NCBI RefSeq assembly: GCF_010500815.1
Contig: NZ_JAAAMG010000011.1
Location: 1-64,000, forward strand
From: Jiella pacifica
GTDB lineage: Bacteria; Pseudomonadota; Alphaproteobacteria; Rhizobiales; Rhizobiaceae
Length of the DNA: 64,000 nt
Direction: 5' to 3'
A program made the position numbers and the translations under genes. Under the pieces are notes generated by a model that ran no database searches, was not told the DNA's origin, and saw only the letters and a list, made by a program, of their open reading frames with translations. Positions 53,278-63,077 of this stretch are shown in pieces. Every line of letters begins with the position of its first letter. The first letter of the stretch is position 1.

Positions 53278-54546
53278 ATGACCATCCAGACGCCGATCGA
53301 CGCCATCGAGGCAGACCCAGCGCCGCGGCGCGCGACCGTCGGCGTCGATGTCGGCGGAGTGCTGGTCGGCGGCGGCGCGCCGGTGGTCGTGCAGTCGATG
53401 ACCAACACCGACACTGCCGATATCGACGCCACCGTCGCGCAGGTCGCTGCGCTGTCGAAGGCCGGCTCGGAAATCGTCCGCATCACCGTCGACCGGGACG
53501 AATCCGCCGCGGCCGTTCCGAAGGTGCGCGAGCGGCTGGAGCGCCTGGGCATGAACGTGCCTTTGGTCGGCGACTTCCACTATATCGGCCACAAGCTTCT
53601 CGCCGATCACCCGGCCTGCGCCGAGGCCCTGGCGAAATATCGCATCAATCCCGGGAACGTCGGCTTCAGGGACAAGCGGGACAAGCAGTTCTCCGACATC
53701 GTGGAAATGGCGATCCGCTACGACAAGCCGGTGCGCATCGGCGTCAACTGGGGCTCGCTCGACCAGGAACTGCTGACCCGGCTGATGGACGCCAACAACG
53801 CCTCGCCCAAGCCCCGTTCGGCGCGGGCCGTGACGCGCGAGGCGATCATCCAGTCGGCGCTGCTCTCGGCCGCTCTCGCCGAGGAGATCGGCCTGCCGAA
53901 GACCAAGATCATCCTGTCGGCCAAGGTCAGCCAGGTGCAGGACCTCATCGCCGTCTATCGCGACCTGTCGCGCCGCACCGATCATGCCCTGCATCTCGGC
54001 CTCACCGAGGCGGGCATGGGCTCGAAGGGCATCGTCGCCTCCTCCGCCGCCATGGGCATCCTGCTCCAGGACGGCATCGGCGACACGATCCGCGTCTCGC
54101 TGACGCCGGAGCCGGGCGGCGATCGCACCAAGGAGGTGCAGGTCGCCCAGGAATTGCTGCAGACGATGGGCTTTCGACAGTTCATCCCCGTCGTCGCCGC
54201 CTGCCCCGGCTGCGGCCGAACCACCTCGACGGTGTTCCAGGAACTCGCCGAGAAGATCCAGAACGACATCCGTGTCAACATGCCGGTGTGGCGGGAAAAA
54301 TATCCGGGCGTCGAGGCGCTGAACGTCGCGGTGATGGGCTGCATCGTCAACGGTCCCGGCGAATCCAAGCACGCCGACATCGGCATCTCGCTCCCAGGCA
54401 CCGGCGAGACGCCCGCAGCCCCCGTATTCGTCGACGGCAAGAAGTCGGTGACGCTGCGCGGGCCGAACATCGCCGCGGAGTTCCAGGCGATGGTCGCCGA
54501 CTACATCGAGCGGCGGTTCGGCCAAGGGCGCAGCGCTGCCGAATGA
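53278..54546 (+). CDS. ispG: 4-hydroxy-3-methylbut-2-enyl diphosphate synthase
   Basis: The penultimate MEP-pathway enzyme, which makes HMBPP from the cyclodiphosphate MEcPP using a [4Fe-4S] cluster. The 422-residue protein starts its barrel with [13 protein letters not shown], has RINPGNVGF and GVNWGSL, and shows three cluster cysteines in CPGCGRTTS and [15 protein letters not shown], plus the Glu of NGPGE as the fourth ligand. GAGGA lies about 8 bases before the ATG. The stop overlaps the following gene start as ATGA. Confidence 0.95.
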   Translation: MTIQTPIDAIEADPAPRRATVGVDVGGVLVGGGAPVVVQSMTNTDTADIDATVAQVAALSKAGSEIVRITVDRDESAAAVPKVRERLERLGMNVPLVGDFHYIGHKLLADHPACAEALAKYRINPGNVGFRDKRDKQFSDIVEMAIRYDKPVRIGVNWGSLDQELLTRLMDANNASPKPRSARAVTREAIIQSALLSAALAEEIGLPKTKIILSAKVSQVQDLIAVYRDLSRRTDHALHLGLTEAGMGSKGIVASSAAMGILLQDGIGDTIRVSLTPEPGGDRTKEVQVAQELLQTMGFRQFIPVVAACPGCGRTTSTVFQELAEKIQNDIRVNMPVWREKYPGVEALNVAVMGCIVNGPGESKHADIGISLPGTGETPAAPVFVDGKKSVTLRGPNIAAEFQAMVADYIERRFGQGRSAAE

Positions 54547-55577
54547 GGGCATCGCGAACCGTCCCTGGTCCGGGTGTCGCCGATTGCGGCGACGCAGCAT
54601 CGCTTCCAGGGGCGTCACGCGCTGTGTTGCGGCTCCTTCTCTCGCTTGCCATCGTGCTCGGCGCGGCACCTCTCGCGGCAGCGGACCCACCACGGACGAC
54701 CGAGAATGCCGCGATCGCCATGCCGGCCCTTGCCTATCCGCCTTCGCCGCCGCGTTTCGGCGCGACCGACGCGATGTCCGGCGCCGCCGAGGCCAAGGAT
54801 GACGACGAGCCGCCGGTGCGACGCATCTGCCGCCTGATCGCCGAAAACGCCGATGCCGTCGGCATGCCCCCCTCCTTCTTCGCCCGGCTGATCTGGAAGG
54901 AGAGCCGTTTCGATGCGGAAGCGCGCTCGCCGGTGGGCGCACAGGGCATCGCCCAGTTCATGCCCTACACCGCTGCCGAGCGCGGCCTATCCGATCCCTA
55001 CGACAGCGCCGAGGCGATCCGCCATTCGGCGCTCTATCTCGCAGATCTCAGATCCGAACTCGGCAATTGGGGCCTCGCCGCCGCCGCCTACAATGGCGGG
55101 ATCAACCGGGTGAAGCGCTGGATCGCCATCGGCGGTCGGTTGCCTTCCGAAACGGAAGACTACGTCGCCGCGATCACCTTCCGCCCCGCCGTCTGGTTCC
55201 AGGAAGACGGTCGCGAGATCGAGCCCCGACCGCTCGAAGAAGACAAGGAGTTCGGCCAGTCCTGCGAGCGGCTGCCGATCATCGAGAGCCGCTCCGTCTT
55301 CGCCTCGCTCGATACGGGAGCGCCGATGAAGCCGTGGGGCGTCCAGATCGCCGGCAACCCCAGCCAATCCGTGGCGATGGCGATGTTTCGACGGGTGCAG
55401 TCGCAGGTCCCGAAGCTGCTCGGCGGCAAGGCGCCGCTGGTCCTGCGCGAACGGGCGCCGGGCCTTGGACGCATCTGGGCCGTGCGCATCGGCGCCGACA
55501 GCCGGGCGGAGGCGAATCAGTTCTGCATCAAGCTGAAGGGCGCCGGAGCCTCCTGCATCGTGATGAAGAACCGCTGA
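54543..55577 (+). CDS. Lytic transglycosylase with SPOR-like domain
   Basis: The 344-residue protein has a signal peptide ([19 protein letters not shown]), an SLT domain with the catalytic Glu in LIWKESRFD followed by [13 protein letters not shown] and AAAAYNGG, and a C-terminal SPOR-like domain (about 265-344, WGVQIAGN...[25 protein letters not shown]) that binds denuded septal glycan. It thus cleaves peptidoglycan, probably at the division site. The start ATG overlaps the ispG stop, linking isoprenoid (undecaprenyl precursor) synthesis and wall remodelling in one mRNA. Confidence 0.9.
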   Translation: MRASRTVPGPGVADCGDAASLPGASRAVLRLLLSLAIVLGAAPLAAADPPRTTENAAIAMPALAYPPSPPRFGATDAMSGAAEAKDDDEPPVRRICRLIAENADAVGMPPSFFARLIWKESRFDAEARSPVGAQGIAQFMPYTAAERGLSDPYDSAEAIRHSALYLADLRSELGNWGLAAAAYNGGINRVKRWIAIGGRLPSETEDYVAAITFRPAVWFQEDGREIEPRPLEEDKEFGQSCERLPIIESRSVFASLDTGAPMKPWGVQIAGNPSQSVAMAMFRRVQSQVPKLLGGKAPLVLRERAPGLGRIWAVRIGADSRAEANQFCIKLKGAGASCIVMKNR

Positions 55578-55707
55578 CACCACCCAGCAAGAACGCAGGC
55601 GGACACGTTCCGGGGAGCACGCCGCGGTCTGCCAATCCAGGCCGAGGCCGAAGGCTCCCCGAACGTCGCGATGCGAAACCCGCAAGCATCGGGGATGCCT
55701 CTTCAAA

Positions 55708-58700
55708 TCAGTCCGACAGGACTTCCCGCAGTCGGTTCGCATCGATGCTGGAAATTTCGGAGGCCGGCTCAGGGTCCGCCTTCATCTGCTGCTCGAGATC
55801 GTCCGAGCCGACTCCGCCCCGCGCGGCCAGAATTTCTTCATAGATCCCGATCAGATCTTCCGCCTGATCCGACGCTTGGCGCATGTTCACGCTCGCTGCG
55901 GGCGACTTCAGATAACGCCGCGGATCGCGGTCGATCTCCTGCAGCGCCTTCATCAGGCCCTCCGGGCTGGAAACGTCGATCCTGAAGCCGTTCTGGCCTT
56001 CGACGACGTCCTCTCCGATCGCCCCCCGGTCCGAGGCGATCACCCAGCAGCCGCACATCAGTGCTTCTCGGGTCACCAGGCCGTAGGCTTCCGGCCACAC
56101 CGAAGGCGCGACGAGCACGTCGAATTCGGCATAGAGCTCGGCCACCTTGCTCTGCGGCACCTTCGGGCGGATGTCGAGTTCGGTCGTGCCGAGCCGGCCT
56201 TGGCGGCGGGTTCCCGCGGCCATGGCGTGATCGATGAAGACGAAGCGCAGGTTCTTGAACTCTCCGCTCAAGAGAGCCCGCTGAATCAAATGATAGCCCT
56301 TGTGCCTCGCCAGCCCACCGATGAAGCCGAGGCGAACCTTGCCGTCGGGCGAGGGAATGCGCGGCGCCGGGATGATATCCGAGCCGCCGTTCGGCACCGC
56401 CACGGCGTTGTGGACGCCGGCGCTGCGATAGACCTCGGCGAAGGCTTCCGAGACCGCCATCACTTTCTCCGCTCCGAGCAGACATTCGCGCAGTTGCATG
56501 CGCGTCGAGAACTGTTCGGGCGGTATCCGGCCGAGCTGCGACGCAGGATTGGCGTGGTCGTAGAGAACGATCTGGTCGTCCTTGCCGAGCAGGAACTGCT
56601 CGTCGGAAATCCACCAGCCGTCATGGGCCGTCACCACGTAGGGGATGCCACGGCGCCGCGCTTCGAGCACCACCGCCGCCGTCAGCCGCTGGATGCAATG
56701 GAAGTGGATGATGTCGGGCTGGCAGACGTCGAGATAGTCGCTGAAGACCTTCGCCATCTTCTCGTCGTAGACGATCCGGTCGATATCCGGCAGATCCGGC
56801 GTGGTGACGCCGACGACACGGACCCCGTCCGCAGCGTGACTGGAGACCTTATAGGCTTCGCTGCCACCTTCGATGGAGCAGAACACCTCGAAGGCGAATT
56901 CGTCCGAATGGTTTGCGGCGAAATGCCTGACATTGTCGTGGACGACGCGCGTCGCGCCACCGAGCGCCTGGGGCGGATAGAAGACGTTGACGACGAGGAC
57001 GCGCTTGCGCTTGTCCGGCGCCGGCAGACTCGCCGAGCGAATGATCTCGGTGATGTTCTTGGCCATGGCCGGGATGCCGTATTGCTTCAGCGCCTTTTCC
57101 CGCGCCTTCGCACCGATGGCAGCCCGCAACTCCGGCTGCCGGATGAGCCGGTCGAGTGCTTCGGTCCATTCCTTCGGGGTGCGGGCAATGATCCCGTCGA
57201 CGCCGTCCTCGATCACCTCCTCGTAGAGCGCCGTGTCGCTGACGATCGACGGGATCCCGAGCATCGCCGCTTCCAGCCACTTGATCTCGCTCTTCACGTC
57301 GGTCGTGGCCGCAGGCTTCAGAACGGCGAGATTGATATCTGCGGCAGAAAGCGCCGACCAGAACTGATGGACGTCCCAAACCGGCGGCAACATCACCAGG
57401 TTGTCCGGGTATTCGCCGAGCTTCTTGCCCGGCGTCATATAGCCGGCAAGGACGATGGAGACCTTGTCGCCGTACTTCCTGGCCATGGCGACGAGCGCCG
57501 GCTCGACCAATTCCTGGAAGTCCTGCTTGTGGGCCTTCGTCCCCGATCCGTAGAAGATCGTGACCTGCTCCTTGGTCTGCACCATCGTATGGCCGACATG
57601 CTGGGCGTGCGGGCTGTGCAGCGCATTCGCGTGGACGAAAGTGGGCTTGTCCGCGCCCGCCACCCCTTGAACGTACCGGACCAGGGGCTTGGTGGAGACC
57701 AGCGCGTTCTCGCAATATTTCAGGGCTGAGCGGAACAACGGCACGCCAAGCGCCAGACCGTCATGTTCTTTCTGGGTAAACTGGGCGTCGTAGGATTCAA
57801 GCGCCGGCGGAAAGTACTCCGAATCGAATATGAGGTCGTCGACCTCATAGAATGTCGCGCATCCGACTTCGCGCGCCTTCTCGATCGCGCGGATCATCTC
57901 GTAATAGGACGGCACCCGGAAAAAGATCACGGCGTCGAAGCAATGGACCTTTTCGAGGAACCGGTCGAGGTTGTCCTTGAAATCGAACGACTCCACGACG
58001 AAGCCGGCCGCCTTCAGCTGTTCGATCTTCTGGTCGATCCGGTAGAAGCGGCATTGGGGCAGATCGAAATTGCCCATCAGTGCGACCGTGCGGACGTAGC
58101 GCTTTTCCGCCGTGCTCTCCGGACGCAGCAGTTCGTGGATGGCGTCGCAATCGCTTTCGATCCGACGCTGGGCCTCGGCAAGACGCCCGTCGCTCGCCTC
58201 GGCATTGGCGAGCAGCCAGGACGACGTCAGGAACCGCGGCGCGAGATCGTGGAAGCGACGCCTCAGCCCGAGATCGGCCGGAAAGCGTTCGATGCCGTCC
58301 TTCAATGTCTTGAGGGCCGCAAACTGATCACCGACCTGTTCGGCGCAATGCGCCAGATTGATGTAGGTCCAGATGTTCGAATCGCTGGTCTGGGTCAGCC
58401 TCTCATAGATTTCCGCAGCCTCGAGGTAGCATTTGCGACGCAGCAGGCAGTCGGCATAGTGGCGCAGCGCCGGCGCGAAGTCCGGCACCCGCTGCAGGAT
58501 CTTCTGATAGGCGGTCAGCGCCTGGTCGTCCTTGCCCTCCAACACGAGGCGGTCCGCGATCAGAACAAGCAGCGGCGCGTGGCGCGTCTCGATCGCGACC
58601 GGCGTGGCGTTGTTCACCATCACCTCGTTCATCAGCAGACCGAACCGATCGACGTATCTGCTCGTGGCGTCCGATCCTGCGAAAGACGGAAGTTCGAGCG

Positions 58701-59643
58701 ACGGCAGCCCCCGCACGCCCGGGCCGAGCAGACTCTCGAGCCACAGCCGCCGGTTCGGCCAGTGATTTGCCGCGATCCCTTCCTTCAGGTAATGGCGATA
58801 GATGTCCGAGGGCGCCGGCGAGGTGACTTCCTTGGCATAGGTCTCGACATAGAAGCTCGGCTCGAAGTCGTAGCCTTCCCGGATGGTCGCGACGTCGTCG
58901 ATTCCCACCGATACGAAATGCTTCAGCGCGGCTTCCTTATCGAAGCTCTTTTGGCGCGCGCGCAATGATTTGCTTGAGTAATAATAGTATTCCGCGTCAA
59001 ACTTGCTCAGCAAGGCCGGGCTGATGTCGCTGGAAAGAAGCCGCTGCTCCAAGGGGCCGGTCGGGCTTGACCCCGCCGGAGCGGCCAGCAGCGCCACCGG
59101 CTTGAGCGGCGCGTCCCTGCCGTGACGCTCCCGATGATATTGGACGATTTCCTCTTCGCTCGGGATCGGCGCCGCGATTGCTCGCAGTTCCTCCGCCACG
59201 TGAGGCGACGAGGGGTCGATCATGTAGGCTTCGCGATAGGCTGCGACGGCTTCGGTGCGCTTGCCCTGGATCTTCAGGGCGTGGCCGAGTTGCAGATGCG
59301 TGTCGGCCTTGTCGCCGCGCAGCTTGAGCGCCCGCCGGTAGGCGTCCTCCGCCCGAGACGCGAAGCCCTGCTCCTTCAGGGCGTGACCGTACTGGACCCA
59401 CACCGATTCGAGCTTCGGATTGCGGCGCAGGGCTTCCCCGTAGGCTTTCTGGGCATCGTGCCAGCGGCGCTCGGCATTCGCCTTGTCGCCGGCCTTGATC
59501 AGCGGGCGCGCACCGCTCAGCAACGTCGCGGTCTTCGACAGTGCGCTCCACTCGCCGTTGGGCCGCCGCTCGCCCGATCCATCTTGCCGCGGCTTGAAAG
59601 GACGAAGCAGACGATCGAACGAGGAAGAAGAACCCTTGGTCAT
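55708..59643 (-). CDS. TPR-containing double GT4 glycosyltransferase
   Basis: A 1311-residue protein. Order: TPR repeats (about 50-165), a region with two FD-x-Y...HYL-G repeats (about 210-310), a second TPR-like stretch (about 345-480), a first GT-B/GT4 module (about 520-895; EVDDLIFDSEYF, FYGSGTKAHKQDF, SEIKWLEAAMLGIPSIVSD) and a second GT4 module (about 900-1290; NVFYPPQALGGATRVVHD, GFIGGLARHKGYHL, then the E-x7-E motif in PEAYGLVTREALMCG). The ATG 59643 follows GTGGA; a GTG at 59658 overlaps the upstream stop. It probably adds two sugars to a surface polysaccharide. Confidence 0.88.
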   Translation of the reverse strand: MTKGSSSSFDRLLRPFKPRQDGSGERRPNGEWSALSKTATLLSGARPLIKAGDKANAERRWHDAQKAYGEALRRNPKLESVWVQYGHALKEQGFASRAEDAYRRALKLRGDKADTHLQLGHALKIQGKRTEAVAAYREAYMIDPSSPHVAEELRAIAAPIPSEEEIVQYHRERHGRDAPLKPVALLAAPAGSSPTGPLEQRLLSSDISPALLSKFDAEYYYYSSKSLRARQKSFDKEAALKHFVSVGIDDVATIREGYDFEPSFYVETYAKEVTSPAPSDIYRHYLKEGIAANHWPNRRLWLESLLGPGVRGLPSLELPSFAGSDATSRYVDRFGLLMNEVMVNNATPVAIETRHAPLLVLIADRLVLEGKDDQALTAYQKILQRVPDFAPALRHYADCLLRRKCYLEAAEIYERLTQTSDSNIWTYINLAHCAEQVGDQFAALKTLKDGIERFPADLGLRRRFHDLAPRFLTSSWLLANAEASDGRLAEAQRRIESDCDAIHELLRPESTAEKRYVRTVALMGNFDLPQCRFYRIDQKIEQLKAAGFVVESFDFKDNLDRFLEKVHCFDAVIFFRVPSYYEMIRAIEKAREVGCATFYEVDDLIFDSEYFPPALESYDAQFTQKEHDGLALGVPLFRSALKYCENALVSTKPLVRYVQGVAGADKPTFVHANALHSPHAQHVGHTMVQTKEQVTIFYGSGTKAHKQDFQELVEPALVAMARKYGDKVSIVLAGYMTPGKKLGEYPDNLVMLPPVWDVHQFWSALSAADINLAVLKPAATTDVKSEIKWLEAAMLGIPSIVSDTALYEEVIEDGVDGIIARTPKEWTEALDRLIRQPELRAAIGAKAREKALKQYGIPAMAKNITEIIRSASLPAPDKRKRVLVVNVFYPPQALGGATRVVHDNVRHFAANHSDEFAFEVFCSIEGGSEAYKVSSHAADGVRVVGVTTPDLPDIDRIVYDEKMAKVFSDYLDVCQPDIIHFHCIQRLTAAVVLEARRRGIPYVVTAHDGWWISDEQFLLGKDDQIVLYDHANPASQLGRIPPEQFSTRMQLRECLLGAEKVMAVSEAFAEVYRSAGVHNAVAVPNGGSDIIPAPRIPSPDGKVRLGFIGGLARHKGYHLIQRALLSGEFKNLRFVFIDHAMAAGTRRQGRLGTTELDIRPKVPQSKVAELYAEFDVLVAPSVWPEAYGLVTREALMCGCWVIASDRGAIGEDVVEGQNGFRIDVSSPEGLMKALQEIDRDPRRYLKSPAASVNMRQASDQAEDLIGIYEEILAARGGVGSDDLEQQMKADPEPASEISSIDANRLREVLSD

Positions 59644-59650
59644 AAATCCA

Positions 59651-62083
59651 CTACTCACAGGCTACGGTCGATTTGGCGCTCTCGGTGCCGGCCCGCCGCG
59701 CGCGGGAGGTGAGCCGAATGAACTCGAGGGCACGTTGCGGGGCGGGAAACGAGATCAATCTATATGGTAACGTAGCGTCAATCCATATCGGACTGATCGT
59801 GGGATCGCGAGAGAATACTTCGGCTCCCCAACGGGTTTCGACGAGGGCTCTCTCTCGTCCGCCACGTGCGGCGCGCTCGGCATCGAGGTGATCGAGGCCG
59901 CGCGATTTCGATTCGTAGTGCAGCAACGTCACGTCCGGCGACCAGAGTATGTCTCGGCCCGCTGCGCGCAACCGCAGGCACAGGTCGATGTCGCTGTAGC
60001 CGATCGGAAGCCCGATCGCATCGAACCCGTCCAGTTCGAGGAAATCGGCCCGGCGCAGTGCCATGAAAGCCCCCGTCACCGCGCCGACGCGTCGCGTCTT
60101 CGACCAGCGTCCGGACGGGCCCGGGGCATCGCGGGCTTCGAAGAGGCCGTCATGGATGACTGACCCCTTCCAGCCGAACAGGACCCCGGCATGTTGCATC
60201 GTCTCGTCCGGATAAAGCAGTTTGGCGCCGACCGCACCGACACTGTCGCGCGCCAGGAGGCCACGAAGCATTTCGTCCCAGGCGGAGCTTAGCATTCGCA
60301 TGTCGTCGTTGGCGAACACTAAGATCGGCGTATCGCTCGTCGCCGCAGCCAGATTGTTGATATGCGACCAGTTGAACGGCCCGTCGTCCCGCAAGATGCG
60401 CACGCCCTTGCGGCCGGCGAGCGCTTCGAGGCCACCGAGATCCGATCTCGCCGTCGTGGCGTTGTCGACGATCAGGATGCGCAAAGCTTCGGGACGGCTC
60501 GCCTTGGCGAACAGGCTGTCGACGAAGCCGGCGCAGTCTTCGGCGTTGTCGCGGGTGGGAACGATGACGGTGATCTGTTCGCGCGGCAAGCCGGCCTGCC
60601 ATTCGAGATGCAGCGGCTCGCCATCCGTCCCGCCCGACACCGCGACGCGCTCGCGAAGGCCGCAAAGCCGCAGATGTCGCTCGACCGCCTGGCGATGGTC
60701 CGGCAGGGCGTTCCGCCGGGCGATATTGCGGGCGTTCTCATCGCCCTCGAAGGCCACGAGCGGATAAGGGACGTGGCCGGGCGAAGCGTCGGCCCGCACA
60801 GCGGCGAGCAGGAGAGCCGACGGCTTTGGCAGTGGCGCAGCGTCGTCTCCGTCGAGGTCGAGACGGTCGAAGGTCGCCTTTCGCACCGCGATGGCCTCGC
60901 CCCAGCTGTTCTCCTGAAGCAGCATCTCGGGATCGAGCCCGCCGCGGGCCTCGAAGCTGGAGGGCTCTCCCTCGCCCGGCACCACCCATTCTTCGTCGAA
61001 GGTCAAGACGTCGGCCTGGCTCCCGGCAAAACCGGCGGCCAACCAGGCCAGACAGTGCCGATGCATCGCCGCGCCGGGTGGGAGGAAGACGACGGCATCC
61101 GTTTCAACCTCCCGGACGAGGTCGAGGACCGCCGTTCGGCCGGATCCTTCGCGTGCGGCCGGAACCGCTTCGAGGCGGTCATCCGTGCGGGCGAGCCTTT
61201 CGACAGCGACGAGAAGCGTCGGCTCGACGTTGAGGACCACAGCCCGCCAGCGCGTCGCCGACTGGCCGACGATGGAGGCGAGGAGGCGGTGCAGGGCGCT
61301 CGCGTCGAGACCACTTGCATCTGCGACAACGAACAGATGCGGCAATTCAGAGGGAAGATCGAGCGAGGCCGGCGACGGGACGTCGAAGATCTGGCGGAAG
61401 TGACGATAGGCCTTGGCGGGAAAAGCGGTCAGGCTCGAGATATCGGGAAGCGCGGCGCCGATCTCGGCCAGCTTGCGACGCATCGCCTCGATCTCGGCAG
61501 CCATGGAAAGCATCGTCTCGAGGCCGTGGCCCGTCGTTTGCGCGGAGATGCCGCGCAGCTGCTCGTCGACATCCCCGGCCTGGACGAGTTCCCAGCTCGC
61601 ATGGCGGTTCGCGGGGTCCAGGGCGAGAACCCGTCGATAGGCCGCCAGGGCCTCCGACCGGCGGCCGGCCAGTTTCAGCGCGTGCCCGACCTGCAAATGG
61701 ATGTCCGCATCGTCGGGACGATCCTCAAGTGCGCTTTCATACCAGCGCAATGCTGCGTCGAGGACGCCGGCGTCCTTATACATGTTGCCGCATTGAACCT
61801 TGAGATTCGTCCGGCCCGGATCGATTCTCAGCGCGGCCTCATAGGCGTGCGCCGCACTGACAGAATCGCCTGCGTCCCTCAGCTTGTCGGCGCGCAGGAC
61901 ATGGGGGGCGGCCCGTCCCCTCGCCGCCAGCCAACGGACGGGATTGGCGCCAAATGTCGTGGCCGCGCCTTTCAGGGCCGGCCCGTCCGCTCGATCACGA
62001 CGGTCGTCCTTCGTGCCGACCGGACGCATGGTGGACGCCGAACGAACGATCCGTCGCAGGGGCGGCATGAGACGTCCGAACAT
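59651..62083 (-). CDS. TPR-containing GT2 glycosyltransferase (rhamnosyltransferase-like)
   Basis: The 810-residue protein has TPR units (about 65-165; YKDAGVLDAALRWYESALE, GHALKLAGRRSEALAAYRRVL), a divergent middle domain (about 245-470) that resembles a degenerate GT2 half, and a C-terminal GT2 domain (about 505-760) with TVIVPTRDNAEDC, the DxD-like FANDDMRML, QHAGVLFGWKGSVIHDG, GAFMALRRADF and YSDIDLCLRLRAAG. This end matches O-antigen rhamnosyltransferases. ATG 62083 is chosen; a TTG directly before it has AAGGA 8 bases upstream. It is followed at once by the GT4 gene. Confidence 0.87.
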   Translation of the reverse strand: MFGRLMPPLRRIVRSASTMRPVGTKDDRRDRADGPALKGAATTFGANPVRWLAARGRAAPHVLRADKLRDAGDSVSAAHAYEAALRIDPGRTNLKVQCGNMYKDAGVLDAALRWYESALEDRPDDADIHLQVGHALKLAGRRSEALAAYRRVLALDPANRHASWELVQAGDVDEQLRGISAQTTGHGLETMLSMAAEIEAMRRKLAEIGAALPDISSLTAFPAKAYRHFRQIFDVPSPASLDLPSELPHLFVVADASGLDASALHRLLASIVGQSATRWRAVVLNVEPTLLVAVERLARTDDRLEAVPAAREGSGRTAVLDLVREVETDAVVFLPPGAAMHRHCLAWLAAGFAGSQADVLTFDEEWVVPGEGEPSSFEARGGLDPEMLLQENSWGEAIAVRKATFDRLDLDGDDAAPLPKPSALLLAAVRADASPGHVPYPLVAFEGDENARNIARRNALPDHRQAVERHLRLCGLRERVAVSGGTDGEPLHLEWQAGLPREQITVIVPTRDNAEDCAGFVDSLFAKASRPEALRILIVDNATTARSDLGGLEALAGRKGVRILRDDGPFNWSHINNLAAATSDTPILVFANDDMRMLSSAWDEMLRGLLARDSVGAVGAKLLYPDETMQHAGVLFGWKGSVIHDGLFEARDAPGPSGRWSKTRRVGAVTGAFMALRRADFLELDGFDAIGLPIGYSDIDLCLRLRAAGRDILWSPDVTLLHYESKSRGLDHLDAERAARGGRERALVETRWGAEVFSRDPTISPIWIDATLPYRLISFPAPQRALEFIRLTSRARRAGTESAKSTVACE

Positions 62084-62169
62084 CAAGTCGGAATTCCTTC
62101 AAACGAACTCGCAAGACCGATCGGTTCCCCCCCGTCCCGGTCGGCAACACTTCAAACCATGCCGCGATG

Positions 62170-63051
62170 TCAGCTTGCCCCGTCCAGCGCCACGAGGCAG
62201 CGATCGATGCCGCTCTGCCAGGGTGGCAGGTCATGCCGAAACACCGCTTGAAACTTCCGCGTATCGAGCCGGGAGTTCGACGGCCGTTGGGCCGGCGTCG
62301 GATAGTCGGCGGTGGGGATGGGCTCGACGGCGGCGGACGCCCCACCTCGGCTCTTCGAGCGCTCGAAGATCGCCTCGGCGAAGCCCGCCCAGGTGGTCTC
62401 TCCCCCGGCCACCATATGATAGACCCCCGACCATGCCCCGTCCGGCTCGGCCAAGGCATGTTCGCAGACGGCCAGAACCCCGGCCGCGATGTCCGGCCCG
62501 TAGGTCGGCGTCCCGTGTTGGTCCGCGACCACCCTGAGGACGTCGCGGTCCTTGCCGACCCGCAACATGGTCTTGAGAAAATTGTTGCCGTAGGGGCTGA
62601 AGACCCATGCTGTGCGAAGCACCACCGCCTTCGGATTGGCCGCCAGCACGCGCTTTTCCCCCTCCAGCTTGCTGGCGCCGTAGACGCCCGTCGGTCCGGT
62701 CTCGTCGGTCTCGACATAGGGGGCGTCCTTGTCGCCCGAAAAGACGTAGTCGGTAGAGATGTGGACGATCGGAATGGCTGCCGCAGCCGCAGCGGCGGCG
62801 ACGTTCTCGGCCCCGGCCGCATTCACTGCATAGGCTGCCTCGCGATCGCTCTCGGCCTTGTCGACAGCCGTATAGGCCGCCGGATTGACGACGACGTCAG
62901 GCCGGACCTTCGCGATCGCGGCGTCGATCGAGGCGCGATCCGTCAGATCGAGCTCCGGCCGACCGAGACAGACGACCTCCCGCCCTTCATCGGCAAGATC
63001 GGCGAGACAACGGGCGACTTGGCCGTCGCGGCCGGTTACCAGGATACGCAT
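62170..63051 (-). CDS. rfbD: dTDP-4-dehydrorhamnose reductase
   Basis: Last step of dTDP-L-rhamnose synthesis, NAD(P)H-dependent. The 293-residue extended SDR has the cofactor motif VTGRDGQVARCL, VVNPAAYTAVDKAE, the Ser/Thr-Tyr-Lys site in HISTDYVFSGDKDAPYVE and VYGASKLEGE. GAGGT lies 6 bases before ATG 63051. It is 26 bases downstream of rfbB and precedes the GT2 gene, so the donor sugar and its transferase are made together. Confidence 0.94.
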   Translation of the reverse strand: MRILVTGRDGQVARCLADLADEGREVVCLGRPELDLTDRASIDAAIAKVRPDVVVNPAAYTAVDKAESDREAAYAVNAAGAENVAAAAAAAAIPIVHISTDYVFSGDKDAPYVETDETGPTGVYGASKLEGEKRVLAANPKAVVLRTAWVFSPYGNNFLKTMLRVGKDRDVLRVVADQHGTPTYGPDIAAGVLAVCEHALAEPDGAWSGVYHMVAGGETTWAGFAEAIFERSKSRGGASAAVEPIPTADYPTPAQRPSNSRLDTRKFQAVFRHDLPPWQSGIDRCLVALDGAS

Positions 63052-63077
63052 CGTCGGACCTCTTCGCTCATCAAGCC

